From Pseudoips prasinana (lineage: Eukaryota > Arthropoda > Insecta > Lepidoptera > Nolidae): DNA of 64,000 bases. Location: assembly GCA_951640165.1 (NCBI GenBank), contig OX621255.1, positions 7,192,001 to 7,256,000 on the forward strand, written 5' to 3'. Shown here piece by piece: positions 47,450-58,787 of this stretch. Within the stretch, counting starts at the first letter, position 1, and every line of letters begins with the position of its first letter. The position numbers were made by a program, and so were the translations under genes. The notes below the pieces were generated by a model that saw only the letters and a list, made by a program, of their open reading frames with translations, was not told the DNA's origin and searched no databases.

Positions 47450-47800
47450 TATATCTTGACAATAACTCAATAGTCCGGTCAAATTAGACTAAAATAGGAG
47501 TAAGGTTACAATAATTCCCGTTAGGCTGAAAATTGGTAGGATCGTTCATTACACTATTATAAAGCAAATGTGAAAAGTCCTCATCGATCCGGCACGTGCA
47601 AAAAAAATTACTCGGCGTCAAAGGTCACAAAAACGGGTTTTTCGCGATTTTCAGCAATACGGTAAGTTTTATCATAAAATTAGCTGAGACAAAATTGTAT
47701 ATTAGATAATTAATTATCTATAAAAAATGTCTCAATATCAATAATCGGTTGCCTGGAAGAGATCGCTTTTAGCGATAAGGCCGCCACTTGTACTATTTCC
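47450..47800. other. Intergenic; shares words with 48650-48800
   Basis: 'ATAGTCCGGTCAAATTAGAC', 'GGTTACAATAATTCCCGTTA' and 'GCTGAAAATTGGTAGGATCG' reappear reversed near 48720-48800 ('AATTTTCAGCCTAATGG', 'GGGAGTTATTGTAACCTT', 'AAATTGACCGGACTATT'). The two pieces flank the repeat at 48040 and may be one element split or a long inverted repeat. Confidence 0.45.
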
Positions 47801-47869
47801 ATTTTAATGTAATCTTTTTTTAATCTAAGTTATGTCTTTGGTGTGCAATAAAGAGTTATCTATCTGTTT

Positions 47870-47951
47870 AAAAAGCGGTGGCTCTTAGGAAAAACAGTAT
47901 AGATAGATAGATATCTATCTAATACTGTTTTTCCTAAGAGCCACCGTTTTT
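47870..47951. repeat. Near-perfect palindrome with GATA-type core
   Basis: 'CGGTGGCTCTTAGGAAAAAC' pairs with 'GTTTTTCCTAAGAGCCACCG'; arms of ~35 bp meet at GATAGATAGATATCTATC. Confidence 0.8.
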
Positions 47952-48039
47952 TAGATATCACGAAAAGTTTATAGAGTTGTAATCGTCATAATATGCACAC
48001 GTTTCCACGCCACCTTTGAGGTACTACCTATACTTAGCG

Positions 48040-48632
48040 CGTTTTTAGGGTTCCGTAGCCAAATGGCAAAAAACGACACCCTTATAGATTCGTCATGTCT
48101 GTCTGTCCGTCCGTATGTCACAGCCACTATTTTCCGAAACTATAAGAGCTGTACTGCTGAAACTTGGTAAGTAGTTGTATTCTGTGAACCGCATTAAGAT
48201 TTTTACACAAAAATAGAAAGAGAACAATAATTTTGTGGGTCGCCATACATAGAACAGAAACTCAATTTTTTTTTCATCATGCCTTTACATGTGGTGTGTC
48301 TACGGATAGGTCTTTAAAAATCATATTGAGGTTTCTAATATCATTTTTGTCTAAACTGAATAGTTTGCGCGAGAAACACTTCCAAAGTGGTAAAATGCGT
48401 GTCCCCCCCTGTAACTTCTAAAATAAGAGAATTATAAAACTAAAAAAAATATATGTTGTACATTACCATAGAAACTAACAACGAAAATTGGTTTGAACGA
48501 GATCTAGCAAGTAGTTTTTTTTAATATGTTATAAACCGCAATTTGCTTTCACTGAAACAACTGAAATACTTGCTGCTACGGAACCCTTCATGTGCAAGTC
48601 CGACTCTCACTTGGCCGGTTTTTTTTAATGAG
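48040..48632 (-). mobile_element. 'GGCCAAGTGCGAGTC' family repeat, minus strand
   Basis: Reverse of 16507-17077: begins 'TAGGGTTCCGTAGCCAAATG', 'GATTCGTCATGTCTGTCTGT', ends 'ACGGAACCCTTCATGTGCAA' and 'CTCTCACTTGGCCGGTTTTT'. Confidence 0.65.
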
Positions 48633-49029
48633 ATTTCCCCGGTAGGCCTATTCCAATGATCTCTTGTGATTCTGTTTAATTTGAAGCTATTGAATGACTA
48701 TTATATATATTGACAAGGGTCCTACCAATTTTCAGCCTAATGGTCAGCGCAGACCCTAATGGGAGTTATTGTAACCTTGGATGTCTAAATTGACCGGACT
48801 ATTAATACAAGCTAGCTAAATATCATTACTATTATAAAATAAATTTTCTAAATGTTTTAACAATCTGTGTACCTTAATATATATAATATGTAACTAGAAA
48901 TATTGTGTATACTTAACTGTTCTGACTATTAACAAGCGCTGTTTTAAAGTCTACGTGAATAAAAACCTCTTTTATTTTATTTTATAGTACTAAATTTTTG
49001 CGGTGCTTATCTTCCGATTAACAGATATA

Positions 49030-49258
49030 TGAGTGACTTGACTCCACCCACATGTTGCGGTTAAGATCGTGGCCTCGCTACTACCTCGGTGCCTCGAGTC
49101 CCGCACACAACAAGTTTGTGTGACCCATAAATTGTTGTTCTGAGTTTGAGTGTGCTTTGTGTCAGTTAATTGAATGCTTGTAAAGTCCTCCCGCGACACG
49201 GAGCATTAATTCCCTAATGAGGGCGTTGACTTTCTTATAAACAAAAAACAGATTTCAT
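49030..49258 (+). repeat. tRNA-headed SINE (family B), diverged
   Basis: 'TGCCTCGAGTCCCGCACACA' B-box region, 'GTTGTTCTGAGTTTGAGTGT', 'GTAAAGTCCTCCCGCGACAC' and 'GGGCGTTGACTTTCTTATAA'. Confidence 0.6.
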
Positions 49259-49378
49259 ACACGACTAGGTGTGCCCCGCGCTTTTAACTTTATAAATTAT
49301 AGCATATACGTTTATAATAATAATAATGTAATGCTCTGCGACATGGCCTTGTAGCTTCAGAGGTGCCTTATTACAGGT

Positions 49379-49879
49379 ATGCACCTGCGCCAGTTCTGGA
49401 TAATGGTACTATCACGTTATACTGGGATTCGATCTATCATTACAGACAGGACTGTGATTGCCAACAAACCTGATATTGTAATGATAGATCGACAAAAACG
49501 CTGCACAGTGATGGTTGATGTTACCATCCCGCACGATGACAATCTTTTGAAGGCTGAAAAAGAAATTAAATATTTGGATATCGCGCGGGAGATTGTCAGC
49601 ATGTGGGATGTTGACTCAGCTATCATTGTACCGATAGTCGTTTCTGCTAATGGATTAATAGCAAAGAGCTTCGAAAAACACCTAAAAAAGCTGACGTTAG
49701 GCGGTTGGGTCAAGAACAAGATAAAAAAAAGCGGTGCTTTTGGACACGGCTCGCATTGTCAGGAGGTTCCTGTCTCTAGAGCCGTAACCCCCGGTAGCAT
49801 AGACCCTGTTCCTGCTGCCGGTTGCAAATCCTATTTGTTATATTTTAAAATGTATATTTCAGTTTTTTATATATTTTAA
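49379..49879 (+). pseudogene. C-terminal domain of an endonuclease-type non-LTR retrotransposon
   Basis: A plus-strand open frame contains 'IANKPDIVMIDRQKRCTVMV' DVTIPHDDNLLKAEKE.KYLDIAREI and 'SAIIVPIVVSANGLIAKSFE' KHLKKL. The KPDI..D...VDV spacing fits the PD-(D/E)XK restriction-like endonuclease carried by R2/R4-type elements; that assignment is inference. The region is nearly open but truncated at the 5' side, so it is a dead fragment. Confidence 0.55.
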
Positions 49880-49914
49880 AATGTATTTAATAAGATAGAT
49901 ATTTGAATAAACGA

Positions 49915-50135
49915 TAACAATAATATCTCGGGACAATGTCACACGGATCATCCTAGCCCCAAACTAAGCAAAGCTTGTACTTTGGGTGCCAGGCGACGAT
50001 ATACATACTTATTTAGATAGATAAATACTTATATACATAGAAAACATCCATGACTCGGAAACAAATATTCGATTCGAACCCAGTACCACTAGCTTCGTAG
50101 GCAGGATCACTACCAACTAGGCTACGGTGACCGTC
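49915..50135 (-). repeat. tRNA-headed SINE (family A-like), minus strand
   Basis: Minus strand 'CACCGTAGCCTAGTTGGTAG' head, B box GGGTTCGAATC, 'CCGAGTCATGGATGTTTTCT', 'AAGTACAAGCTTTGCTTAGT' tail. Confidence 0.65.
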
Positions 50136-50262
50136 CATACGTTAATCCAGGGTGACAGTTATCCCCTTACCAAATTTTATGACCATCGCTGCAGCCGTTT
50201 AGACGCGAAGCAGTAACAAACATACAGACTCACAAACTTTCGCTTTTATAATATTGCTAATT

Positions 50263-51060
50263 CGACCCTGAAACTCGACGTCGCGTCACCGAATTAGTAG
50301 CGAACAGATACAACCTGTCACAATCTGCTCTGTCTTTATAAGGGTTAGAGATGAAGGATAAAATAAAATAAATCATTAAATTGTCTGACAATTTTAATAA
50401 TCGAATATATAAATAAATTAACATGTCAACATTTAAAAGTGAAACGACGCCAACAGAAAAATAAATTCTAAATCAACACCTATATATTATGTATATGGAA
50501 TGTCTGTTTAAGATATCTTAAGGGTTAAAATTGTATAAACCATGGCCCTTATGACCTTCTCCTTAAGAGACCTTAAAGAGGATTCTGGAAAGAAGAATTA
50601 GAGTAGAAATGCATATTGGAACATTATATGGCTCTAGCCCCGCCACTGCAACTCCTGGAAGTTAGGGTCAACAGTGGCACACAATGAAATGCTCTGAGCA
50701 GTGACATGTACGTGTCGAGGAATCTTTTACCCCTTTGGATCCTTCAACCTATTCAATCAGAAAGGAGGGGTTAGAAAAAAGTAGTTCCGCTTTTCTCCAG
50801 AGCCTCATTAAGCCAGAGAATTACAAATAGGGGAATCGCTGTGAAAACGCCAATTAGATCTAGTTTGGTTGATTATTATGACTTTCGTATATAACATTTA
50901 AGTCTGTTTAATATTCCAGAACTTTACTAATATAGTTCATATCTACGAGCTACAAATGGTTATAAGATTTGGCAGCATTTCTCGTAATGTTTTTTGTTTC
51001 CTCATTTCTATTGGGATTGGGTCTGGCTCCCAGTCTAAACAGTTGAAGTGAAAAATTGTA
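50263..51060. other. Intergenic, nothing recognised
   Basis: 50540-50830 is GC-richer ('CTAGCCCCGCCACTGCAACT') but not open in any frame. Confidence 0.35.
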
Positions 51061-51215
51061 ACGGGTATCTCACATAAATGTTGGATTCGGCCACCAGTTT
51101 CGACCTCTTCAGAAGATCATCTTCAGGGCGAATGTGACTCGCACGAAATCGCGTTCTGTCTCGCACTGCGTCACAGTGTGAATGCAGCATAACATTAATT
51201 ACGTGAGTTACACAT
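51060..51215 (-). mobile_element. Penelope-like terminal fragment with hammerhead-like core
   Basis: The minus strand has CTGAAGA (CUGANGA, 51126-51120), a short imperfect stem-loop and GAAAC (51101-51097), then 'CTGGTGGCCGAATCCAACAT'. CUGANGA...GAAA is the hammerhead ribozyme core, known from Penelope-like element terminal repeats. Stem III and the cleavage triplet were not confirmed. Confidence 0.35.
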
Positions 51216-51349
51216 TACAATTTTTCTATGTTATTAGCTACTGATCTCAGTTTAAATTATAACAAACAGATATGGTTTAAACTGCTACCAGAATTAACCG
51301 AGACATTCAGACCTCGACGACCATGCCATAGGGAATTTCTTGCTTATGC

Positions 51350-51600
51350 TTATCGTATGGCAGTGGTTACCCTAGTGTCAGAGATGTTCAAGCCGCCCAG
51401 TAGGCCTCTGACATGGCTTAACGACTGTTGTCTAGTGACTACAACCGGGACCGACAGCTTAACGTGCCTTCCGAAGCACGGAGACGCTCAGAAATTAAAC
51501 AACTTTAGCGGTCACGCATCTATGCCCTGACCGCGAGCCTAACTTAACCTCGCCGATCGCTTACGGACCGGTGAGAGCATCTAGCTATGAGCGCCTCTAT
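51350..51600 (+). repeat. 'GGCCTCTGACATGGCTTAACG' family repeat
   Basis: 'GTGGTTACCCTAGTGTCAGA', 'AACCGGGACCGACAGCTTAA', 'CCGAAGCACGGAGACGCTCA' and 'GAGCATCTAGCTATGAGCGC'. The most complete copy; the ORF across it is a shadow. Confidence 0.68.
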
Positions 51601-52082
51601 AGGGACTAGGTCACGGATTCTATTTGGATGTTTACAATCTGTAAATATTCTCATATATCTGCTAATTACAACCGAGACCATTGGGTTCACGTGCTCAGGC
51701 AACGCTCAACGCTCAATACTCAAATAAAAAAAAAATGCCTTTGTGGTTGAATGGACCCGCGGTTTTTTAGAAGTTTACAGTAGTCATATGAGACATAGCT
51801 TTATTTCGGTAAATGAGGGTCTGGATAGGACAAGCGCGATCTTTATCTAACGGGAAGATCCCTGCACATAAGCGAAACTAGTCGAGAATGTCGAGCGAAA
51901 TAAAATTAATTAATTACTAAACGGAAAATTACGCTCTCGCATTTCGGTTAAAGACGAATTAATCACTAACGGAACATTATATAAGTATTTATCAAATACA
52001 GTCAGACATACCTACATTCTTTTACATTTGCACTGAAAATACATAAGGCAGTTGTTTGTTCTAAAGGTCACCATAAATATTG
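51601..52082. other. Intergenic, nothing recognised
   Basis: No open frame, no repeat word shared with the rest of the window. Confidence 0.35.
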
Positions 52083-52223
52083 GTACAGACGCCAGCACAT
52101 CAAGCTACCCCAATCTGTCAAATTTCTCCAATTGAAAGTGAACCTTATACTTATGTGATAAAGTCGAAAATCTTTAAAAGAAATGTGACAGATTTTGGTG
52201 GCTGGATGTGCTGGCGTCTGTAC
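52083..52223. mobile_element. ~140-bp MITE, GTACAGACGCC ends (copy 3)
   Basis: Perfect inverted ends, same interior as copy 1. Confidence 0.8.
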
Positions 52224-53890
52224 ATATAAATATTTCTCACAGTATAGCTTAGTTACACAGTTCTTAAAAAGTGCGTACGGTCATGAACTTATATAGCCAC
52301 GATAGAACCTTGTAAAATTGTAATAAATTCCAATTGACACACAATTGCGTAAAAACTAACCATCCATTCGCTGCGACTAAGTTCTATCGTCGCTCAACAT
52401 TAGTTCCTGATCGTATTCATCACCTTTAACAGAATTTCGCAATTAAATAAACATAAACAAATATAAATACAGACTCGTACATTTCATGAAACTTACTTAT
52501 AAATGTATAGAGGCGATACAATCAGGCTTACATACAAAAATATAGTAGAAAAACTACTTTGTACAAATAACATAGTATAAAACGTTTGGAAACTGTACCT
52601 TGGGTACCATAACGATAAAAAACACGGCATTTTGGTTTATTACAAATAAATAAAAGCTATAAATAAACCCGATAATAAATCACAAGCAAATAAAGTCCCA
52701 TTTTGCTGAATTATTATTAAAAAAAACCCTGATGTCAATATTTTTATAACAACACAAAAACAAATACTTATCTAAGTAAGTTTTATAAACATAATTATAT
52801 CCTTCGATGTTTTTATTGGGAAGTATGGAATAACTAGCGATTTTGTTCTGTCTACATATACACTGCAAGAGAAGAAGTCATCTGTCGTGAGTTGCAGAGA
52901 CAGAAAAATAAACCATTGTTTATTTTTTATTTAAGACAAAGATGCTCAGAGTCCATGCAAAACCAACATTCATTGCATTTCTAAGGACATGGCATCTTTA
53001 GTTTTGGCGCGAAATGCGTAAAAATAAACGTCACAAGTTCGGAACTGTCAACTAATGACAGGTGCGCGTACAAGTGCGCAGTGTTAATTCCTTGGCAATT
53101 CTATGTATACCCTGTTCTTTTCATACTACGTATATTAGAGAGAAATGTAATGATATTTAAATTAGTATATTGGTGTTTACGACAGAATGGCCAATAGTCG
53201 CCCTTCCATTGCGTACTTTACGATTGTCTTGAATAAAACAATAGAACATCGATATGGGTCGTATAGTATTGAGGTGAAAAGTTAAGCAGACAATGGGCTA
53301 TACGAGACTCCACCATTTTCAACCTTACTTCCCTTAAATAAGGTTCAAAACCAATAAAAAAAATTATATAACAAATCTGGTTTATGGTTAAATTAAGCAA
53401 AAAATAATAATAAATACAAAAAAATTATGGAATATCGTCTACAGATAATAATATTAATACCAACACCTACAGCTATTCTTCCTCTAGTTATTCGCTAGTA
53501 ATCCATACGTTAAAAAAATACATATAAAATTACTTCGTCAGTGACACTGCAATACCGCATTGCTACACGGAAATAGACCCTAAATATAGCAATAGAAAGG
53601 CTATTGCATAGCAAACATTTGAGCATACGCGGTATTGCATTAACTTTACCTACATTTGTACATTACAACGAGTCTATTCGATACAGTGACATTGTAAAAC
53701 GGAATAAAAAAATCAATCATCAAAAAATTGGGTTCGAAAAGTATATCTCATTGCATTTATTTCCAGTCATATTAATTAAAATTGGCGACTAAAATACCAT
53801 TTAGAGGAAACTAGTGGTATGTAGTAGAACGATTTAAGAATTACTGCCACACTTTCGAAGTCACACCATGAACCAGGCAGGCGGGTGCAG
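52224..53890. other. Intergenic, nothing recognised
   Basis: AT-rich. Short open frames on both strands show no domain. 'TACTACGTATATTAGAGAGA' near 53125 resembles a phrase near 43945. Confidence 0.35.
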
Positions 53891-53893
53891 GGG

Positions 53894-54355
53894 GGCTACT
53901 GGCTAAGTCGCCGAGCATCGCGATAGTGATCGGCGTTCAAATAAATAAAGGTTAAAAATTACTTAATCAATCGTTAAATCGGCTTCCACGTTGAAAATCG
54001 ATTCCGGACCTTTTATGACGTCACATGTCCTCATGGAAGCCAATGTAACGATTAAGTCATTTTTAACCTTTATTTAAACGCCGATCACTATCCCGATGTT
54101 CGGCGACTTACCCGATAGCCTCCCAGGGGATCTACCGGCCAAGTCACCAAACATCGATTTCTTAAATGGCGTTCAAATAAATAAAGGTTTAAAATTACTT
54201 AATCAATCGGCTTCCATGAGCACATGTGACGTCATAAATGGTCCGGATCGATTGTCAACGTTGAAGCCGATTTAACGATTGATTAAGTGATTTTTAACCT
54301 TTATTTATTTGAACGCCGATCACTACCCCGATGTTCGACGACTTAGCCGGTACCC
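53894..54355. mobile_element. Two foldback MITEs in tandem
   Basis: 53894-54122 and 54128-54355 are palindromic copies of the family at 12334-12572 (ACTTAATCAATCG, 'AATCGGCTTCCA', 'CGCCGATCACTA', 'GATGTTCGGCGACTTA'). The second is flanked by CCAGG (54123-54127 and 54357-54361), the same 5-bp word that flanks 12334-12572. Confidence 0.8.
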
Positions 54356-54666
54356 CCCAGGGTATGCCAACGTCTTCAACCCGCTAGTCGGGTGCTATGC
54401 ACCGAAAGCATTAAACGGTCATAACGTTTGTTCACAATTGATTGGTTATAGCTCTTATTATAGCACAATAGAGTTCAAAATTAAATGGTAACTATTAATA
54501 AAAAAAATATTGCGTTTTACGCCGCGTTATAGATAGAATGGGTATGTCAAGTCGCCAATTCGCTCACAGTCATAAATATACTACTTGACTACTTATTAGT
54601 ATTAGGGCACTTCAACAGTAAAAACCTACACTTTACCTACATCTACCGTGCCATAGACTTAGTACT

Positions 54667-54905
54667 CTACTTCCATACCATATTGAATACATCCATAATG
54701 GAGTCGTAAATGGTGAACGTGATAGCTACGTCGAAGACTACTCTGCTTAATCTAGGTACGGTACCCTTGTAGAACGCCAGAGGTCCTTCCGCCTTCAAAG
54801 TCTTCATGAAGCAGTCCCATGTGTTCTTGTATTTGGCTGCTTCGAGTCCTTGCATTCTGGTTTTGACGACGTCTATAGGTGTGTTGCCGAAGACTGATGC
54901 GGCTC
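54667..54905 (-). CDS. SLC25A1: SLC25A1 terminal exon
   Basis: 239 nt; acceptor TTCCAG, encodes [19 protein letters not shown] to the stop after MVWK. Confidence 0.92.
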
Positions 54906-57528
54906 CTGGAATTGAATTGTGTTTATTTAGTGTAGGTTCCTTTTTCTTTTTTGTTGTGTGGTCTAGCGGTCGCGTGTTCTATCACCGATTAAGAACTCCT
55001 GGGGTAAAATCTCGGATCGGGCCAATTTTGGGATTATAGGATTTTTTTATAATGAAAATTTCTTAGTGTCAGTCTGGGAGTTGGCAGTATTACATCCCCG
55101 TATCTCGAAGAGCACGTAAAGCAGTCGGTCCTGTAAGTACCTGAGCTCTTTCCGATCGTGTTGCTAATCATCCCATGGCATCGTCACACTGATGGAATAG
55201 AAAGTATGATATGTCCCGCGCAGATAATAAAGTCCTCCTAGCCGAACATATTATAGTGCACAAGTGTGTGAGCAAACACAGGAGCACTTTCTATTCCTTC
55301 ACTCCCATGATCCGATGGGATGCCTAGCGACACGACCGGAAAGAGGACGACCGACGGCATTACGTGGGGTATAATACCGCCAACTCTCAGATTTCGGGCT
55401 GATGCTGAGAATGCCAATGAAGTGGTGTGATGTGGAATAAAGTTGTATTTTTTGCTGAAATTCTTGTTTTAGGAGACGAGCACGTTAGCTGGTTTGGGAT
55501 AACGTTAATCTGGCAGTACTTGTTTGTTCAAACGAAATAAAAGAAAGAAAAGCGAGTACTTACCAGCAATTCCACCGAACCCAGCCACGATATACTTAGG
55601 CACTGGCTTGTCTCTGTCGCCTCCCTTGTACCAGTCCCTCAGCGACTCCATCACGAAGAACCGGATGGCTTGGTTGCTGCCCTGCTTCATAACTGTCGCC
55701 GTTACGCCTTTATAGACTCCCCCCGCACCTTGAAAAAATATATATCAAAAATTAGTTTCATAAAAATATGGGTTCCTCCCAGCTACTTTACCATGTGGGC
55801 AGTCGATACCACAAAGTCTGCATTGATTCTGTCTTTTACACAACTAAACTTATTTACACCTCTCTCTAATATACCTAGTATAAAAGAATAGCAATTTTTT
55901 TAACCAAGTTGTCTTATTAGCCTAAATCAATATTAGTTAGAACGCAATATCACATCTTTCGGCAAACTATTAACACTTACAGCATATCTACATAATTATC
56001 ATGATTAGATAGTAAGGAAAAATATTACTTTGCACATTGACTCCGAGCATAGTCAATAAATAATTACGTCAAAGGACGATGTAATCACGACGAATTGATG
56101 ATAATAATAACATAAAAGGAAATAGATGGTACGTTGGGAGGCAGATTCTCTTCGCTTCTTTATAAATCGAAATCTGTATTCTGGAGGTAAGATAAAGGCA
56201 AAGAGGCCTTTTGGATGCTAATGAGGTTTCTACTAGCGTTTCTTGCAATGTACAGCTGACTGAACGGCATGTTAAGCAAGCGAAGATTAAAACGTGGTAT
56301 TTTCAGCTGGAAATGTAGAATTTTAAACCAACAGTGCGGCATAGGCTTGTTCAACGGGAGGTGACACTTAAATAGTCGTACTTTATCTACATTTTCAACG
56401 CTGATTTAAAACAACGCCCAGCAGTGATGTAAAAGCTTATCAAGGGCATCATCATTCCATCACCTTGCCAAGTTTCATCACGATGATGTAACCCAACTGT
56501 AAACTTTCTTTTTGTTTAATGCATGCTGTGTTCACTTCTAGAAGGCCAAACACTTAACCTATATTTGTTTAATGCTCTTTAAATTGTACAAAGTGCGTTG
56601 GCCAGTTTAATGAACCTAATTATAAAAAAAAAAATCGGTTCAGTGAATTTATCGTGATAATATACAAAGATACAGATAAGAGTTGCTTCCATATTTATAT
56701 TATCAAAATATTAATTAGTGAAGCAAAACTTTGTACCCCTTTTTACGTAAATTGCGGAACAGTTAAAGCCCATATGGAGAAGGAGTACAGAAAACTATTA
56801 TTTTATATAATAAGCTTAGAAAGAAGTAAATTATCTAAATACAAAATAGATTACATACACTAACATGCTTTGGCACACTGACAAACTGAGAAGAGATGAC
56901 AAACTGAGTCAAAACCGAGAACATTAATTAATGTCTTTGACAATACAACCTTAATAATTAAATTAAAGTAATTTTAATTGTTTTATCATTAATATTCACT
57001 TTTACTCTTTGTTTTAAATTTTATGTTTCGTTTTTTAAGTTAATTTTGTTTCCTAAATTTTAATTTTATTTTAGCTATAGTATGTTTCATTTTATATTTA
57101 GTTTTAGTTGTTATATATTTTTTTGTTTTTTACTGATGTCACTAGTGTCATGAATCTGTGCATGTTGTGACACCTTAATAAACTGTGCATTTGATTTTAA
57201 TTTATAAGTGTTGTATTTAGACTAACAATAATGTATCAGTTACTGGTTGTAACAAGTGCGATATCTAGTTAGGATAAATTAACAATAAGTTCTAAGAGAC
57301 CCACCTTCTTCCCTCACTATAGTCCTGACTCCATGGAAGAATCCCTTAAACCTCGGCTTCTCGAGTCGCATGTCATTAATGAACTTGACCTTCACAGTCT
57401 CCATAGGCGTGACCGCGAATATAGCCTCTGCAACTCCAGCAGTCAAACCACACAGAAGTTTTCCCGACGTTGACAGAGTGCCATCTTCTTTTATCATGTA
57501 TAATTTCGCTTGTTCGAATACGCCAAAT
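54667..57528 (-). CDS. SLC25A1: Mitochondrial citrate (tricarboxylate) carrier, last three exons; 5' end outside window
   Basis: Exons 57528-57305, 55728-55564 and 54905-54667, read on the minus strand, join in frame through two split Gly codons and give ~208 residues plus stop. The carrier exports mitochondrial citrate across the inner membrane in exchange for malate and feeds cytosolic acetyl-CoA. Solute-carrier motifs are '[15 protein letters not shown]' (second repeat) and '[20 protein letters not shown]' (third repeat). Further matches are '[19 protein letters not shown]', '[10 protein letters not shown]', the '[12 protein letters not shown]' loop, and the C-terminus [14 protein letters not shown]. 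The first exon here starts inside R of [12 protein letters not shown]. Upstream exons (first repeat) were sought on the minus strand to 64000 and not seen. Drosophila orthologue: scheggia. Confidence 0.92.
54940..55030 (+). repeat. tRNA-like SINE head in the last SLC25A1 intron
   Basis: 'GTGTGGTCTAGCGGTCGCGT' followed by 'CTGGGGTAAAATCTCGGATC'; related to the heads at 15695 and 47205. Confidence 0.4.
55218..55350 (+). repeat. 'GTCCTCCTAGCCGAA' family repeat
   Basis: 'TTATAGTGCACAAGTGTGTG', 'CACTTTCTATTCCTTCACTC' and 'CGACACGACCGGAAAGAGG'; the GGCCACGGC part is deleted. Confidence 0.6.
55564..55728 (-). CDS. SLC25A1: SLC25A1 penultimate exon
   Basis: 165 nt; acceptor TTCAAG, encodes [20 protein letters not shown] to VAGFGGIA, donor GCTG|GTAAGT (phase 1). 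Confidence 0.9.
55740..57300. other. SLC25A1 intron, no element clearly identified
   Basis: Mostly AT-rich. A 64-codon minus frame (56354-56160) with [20 protein letters not shown] has a retroelement feel but no diagnostic motif. Confidence 0.35.
57305..57528 (-). CDS. SLC25A1: SLC25A1 internal exon (first within window)
   Basis: 224 nt; acceptor CAACAG, then A completing a codon, [16 protein letters not shown] to RTIVREE; donor GAAG|GTGGGT (phase 1). Confidence 0.9.
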
Positions 57529-57579
57529 CTGTTGACAAAATTGGTAGCATTAAGTAATTTATAATATGAAGCAATTATG

Positions 57580-57875
57580 GATCTAGAAGAAGAAGAAACT
57601 AGAAGAAGAAGATATAGATGAAACGGATGCCAATGTTGTTGGATGCAAGCAGCGGAAGACCGGCAGTTTTGGAGAAGAAGAAGATAAAGTACACTTTATT
57701 TCAAAAATAAGTAAAACAAAACAAAGAATACAAACAAAGAAATTAGTTAATTTTATTGCAATTGGCGGCCTTATAGCTAAAAGCAATCTCTGCCAGGCAA
57801 TCATTTTGGAGATCTTTGGGGGAGGTCTTAGTCCAGCAGTAGACGTCTTTCGGCAGATATGATGATGATCATGAG
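57580..57875 (+). repeat. LINE-tail-like and 'CAGCAGTAGACGTC' family repeats
   Basis: 'TTGCAATTGGCGGCCTTATA' and 'AAGCAATCTCTGCCAGGCAA' resemble LINE tails; 57805-57875 has 'GTCCAGCAGTAGACGTCTTT' CGGCAGATATGATGATGAT. Confidence 0.5.
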
Positions 57876-58492
57876 ATTAAACTACCAGCGGTGACGTATT
57901 GAGAACTATTGTATAAAATTTTAATGCAATACAATGGTTGATGTTCCAACTATGCTCTCAGGGGTTTAACTAGTGTCTACAATAATGGATAAGGTTCGAC
58001 ACATGAAAACATTTAAAAAGCGTTAATGCGTAATCCTCATTCGATATTACCTTCAATGCTCTGAATGGGCACTCTGGTGGCTCAGAATGACTAAAAATCA
58101 TTATTCTAGGCTAGTAGTTTCTGCTGGTTTGCTTCAAAAAGCTATCCCCTATGATGTCTACAGTATAAATCTATAGGTTCATGGTAGGCGAAGGCTCCAG
58201 CCATGTATCAAAATAAATGTATAAACTAGGAAACCTGCGCAACAGCTCCGGGCGGTTACGGACGGGTAGATGAGTCCGTTTTAGTGACATTTGACTTTAG
58301 TGCTCTTGACACTCTACGTAAACTAGACGCGATGTCGCTCATTGGATTGAGGATCGGGGAAGGCATATGGCGAAGGGAACAGCTCGAGCTTTGCAGAACC
58401 TATAGGTTATAGAATTCACATCATATTAGTGCCTCAAAGTGAGGATTCTGTGTGAAGCTTTTCACGAGATAAAGGGAATATAAATATTTATG
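57876..58492. other. Intergenic, nothing recognised
   Basis: No open frame and no repeat word shared within the window; 58225-58330 is GC-richer ('CAGCTCCGGGCGGTTACGGA'). Confidence 0.35.
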
Positions 58493-58787
58493 ACTAGCTG
58501 TGCCCCGCGGTTTTACCCGCGTTAAATTTTATAAATTATCACAGTTCCTACTCCGTAGATGATAGCGTGATAATATGTTGACCCGATCTCTTAGTAATAT
58601 TCATGCAAAATTTGAAGTAAATCCATGCAGTACTTTTTGAGTTTAGCTCGGACTTACATACAGACAAACATTCTAAAAATTATATTGTTGGCTTCGATAT
58701 TGATTGTAGATCACGCCCCAAGTATCCTTTAAAAATAATATTTAATGTACAGTTATGACTTTCCTACGATTTTATTATTGTATAGAT
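58493..58787 (-). mobile_element. Helitron-like element, long subfamily
   Basis: 'ACTAGCTGTGCCCCGCGG' TTTTACCCGCG hairpin, 'CCATGCAGTACTTTTTGAGT', 'TCCTACGATTTTATTATTGT' ATAGAT. Confidence 0.68.

Larger units (their letters stand above)
49262..50262 (-). mobile_element. Helitron-like element split by a composite retroelement insertion
   Basis: Helitron halves 49262-49312 and 50137-50262 are separated by 824 bp flanked by the direct repeat ATACGTT (49306-49312 and 50137-50143), a 7-bp target duplication. The insert holds a retrotransposon fragment and, at its right end, a minus-strand SINE. Confidence 0.65.

Noticed and set aside
56160..56354. 64-codon minus-strand ORF in the SLC25A1 intron as a retroelement piece
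   Set aside because: The composition is suggestive but no diagnostic motif could be identified.
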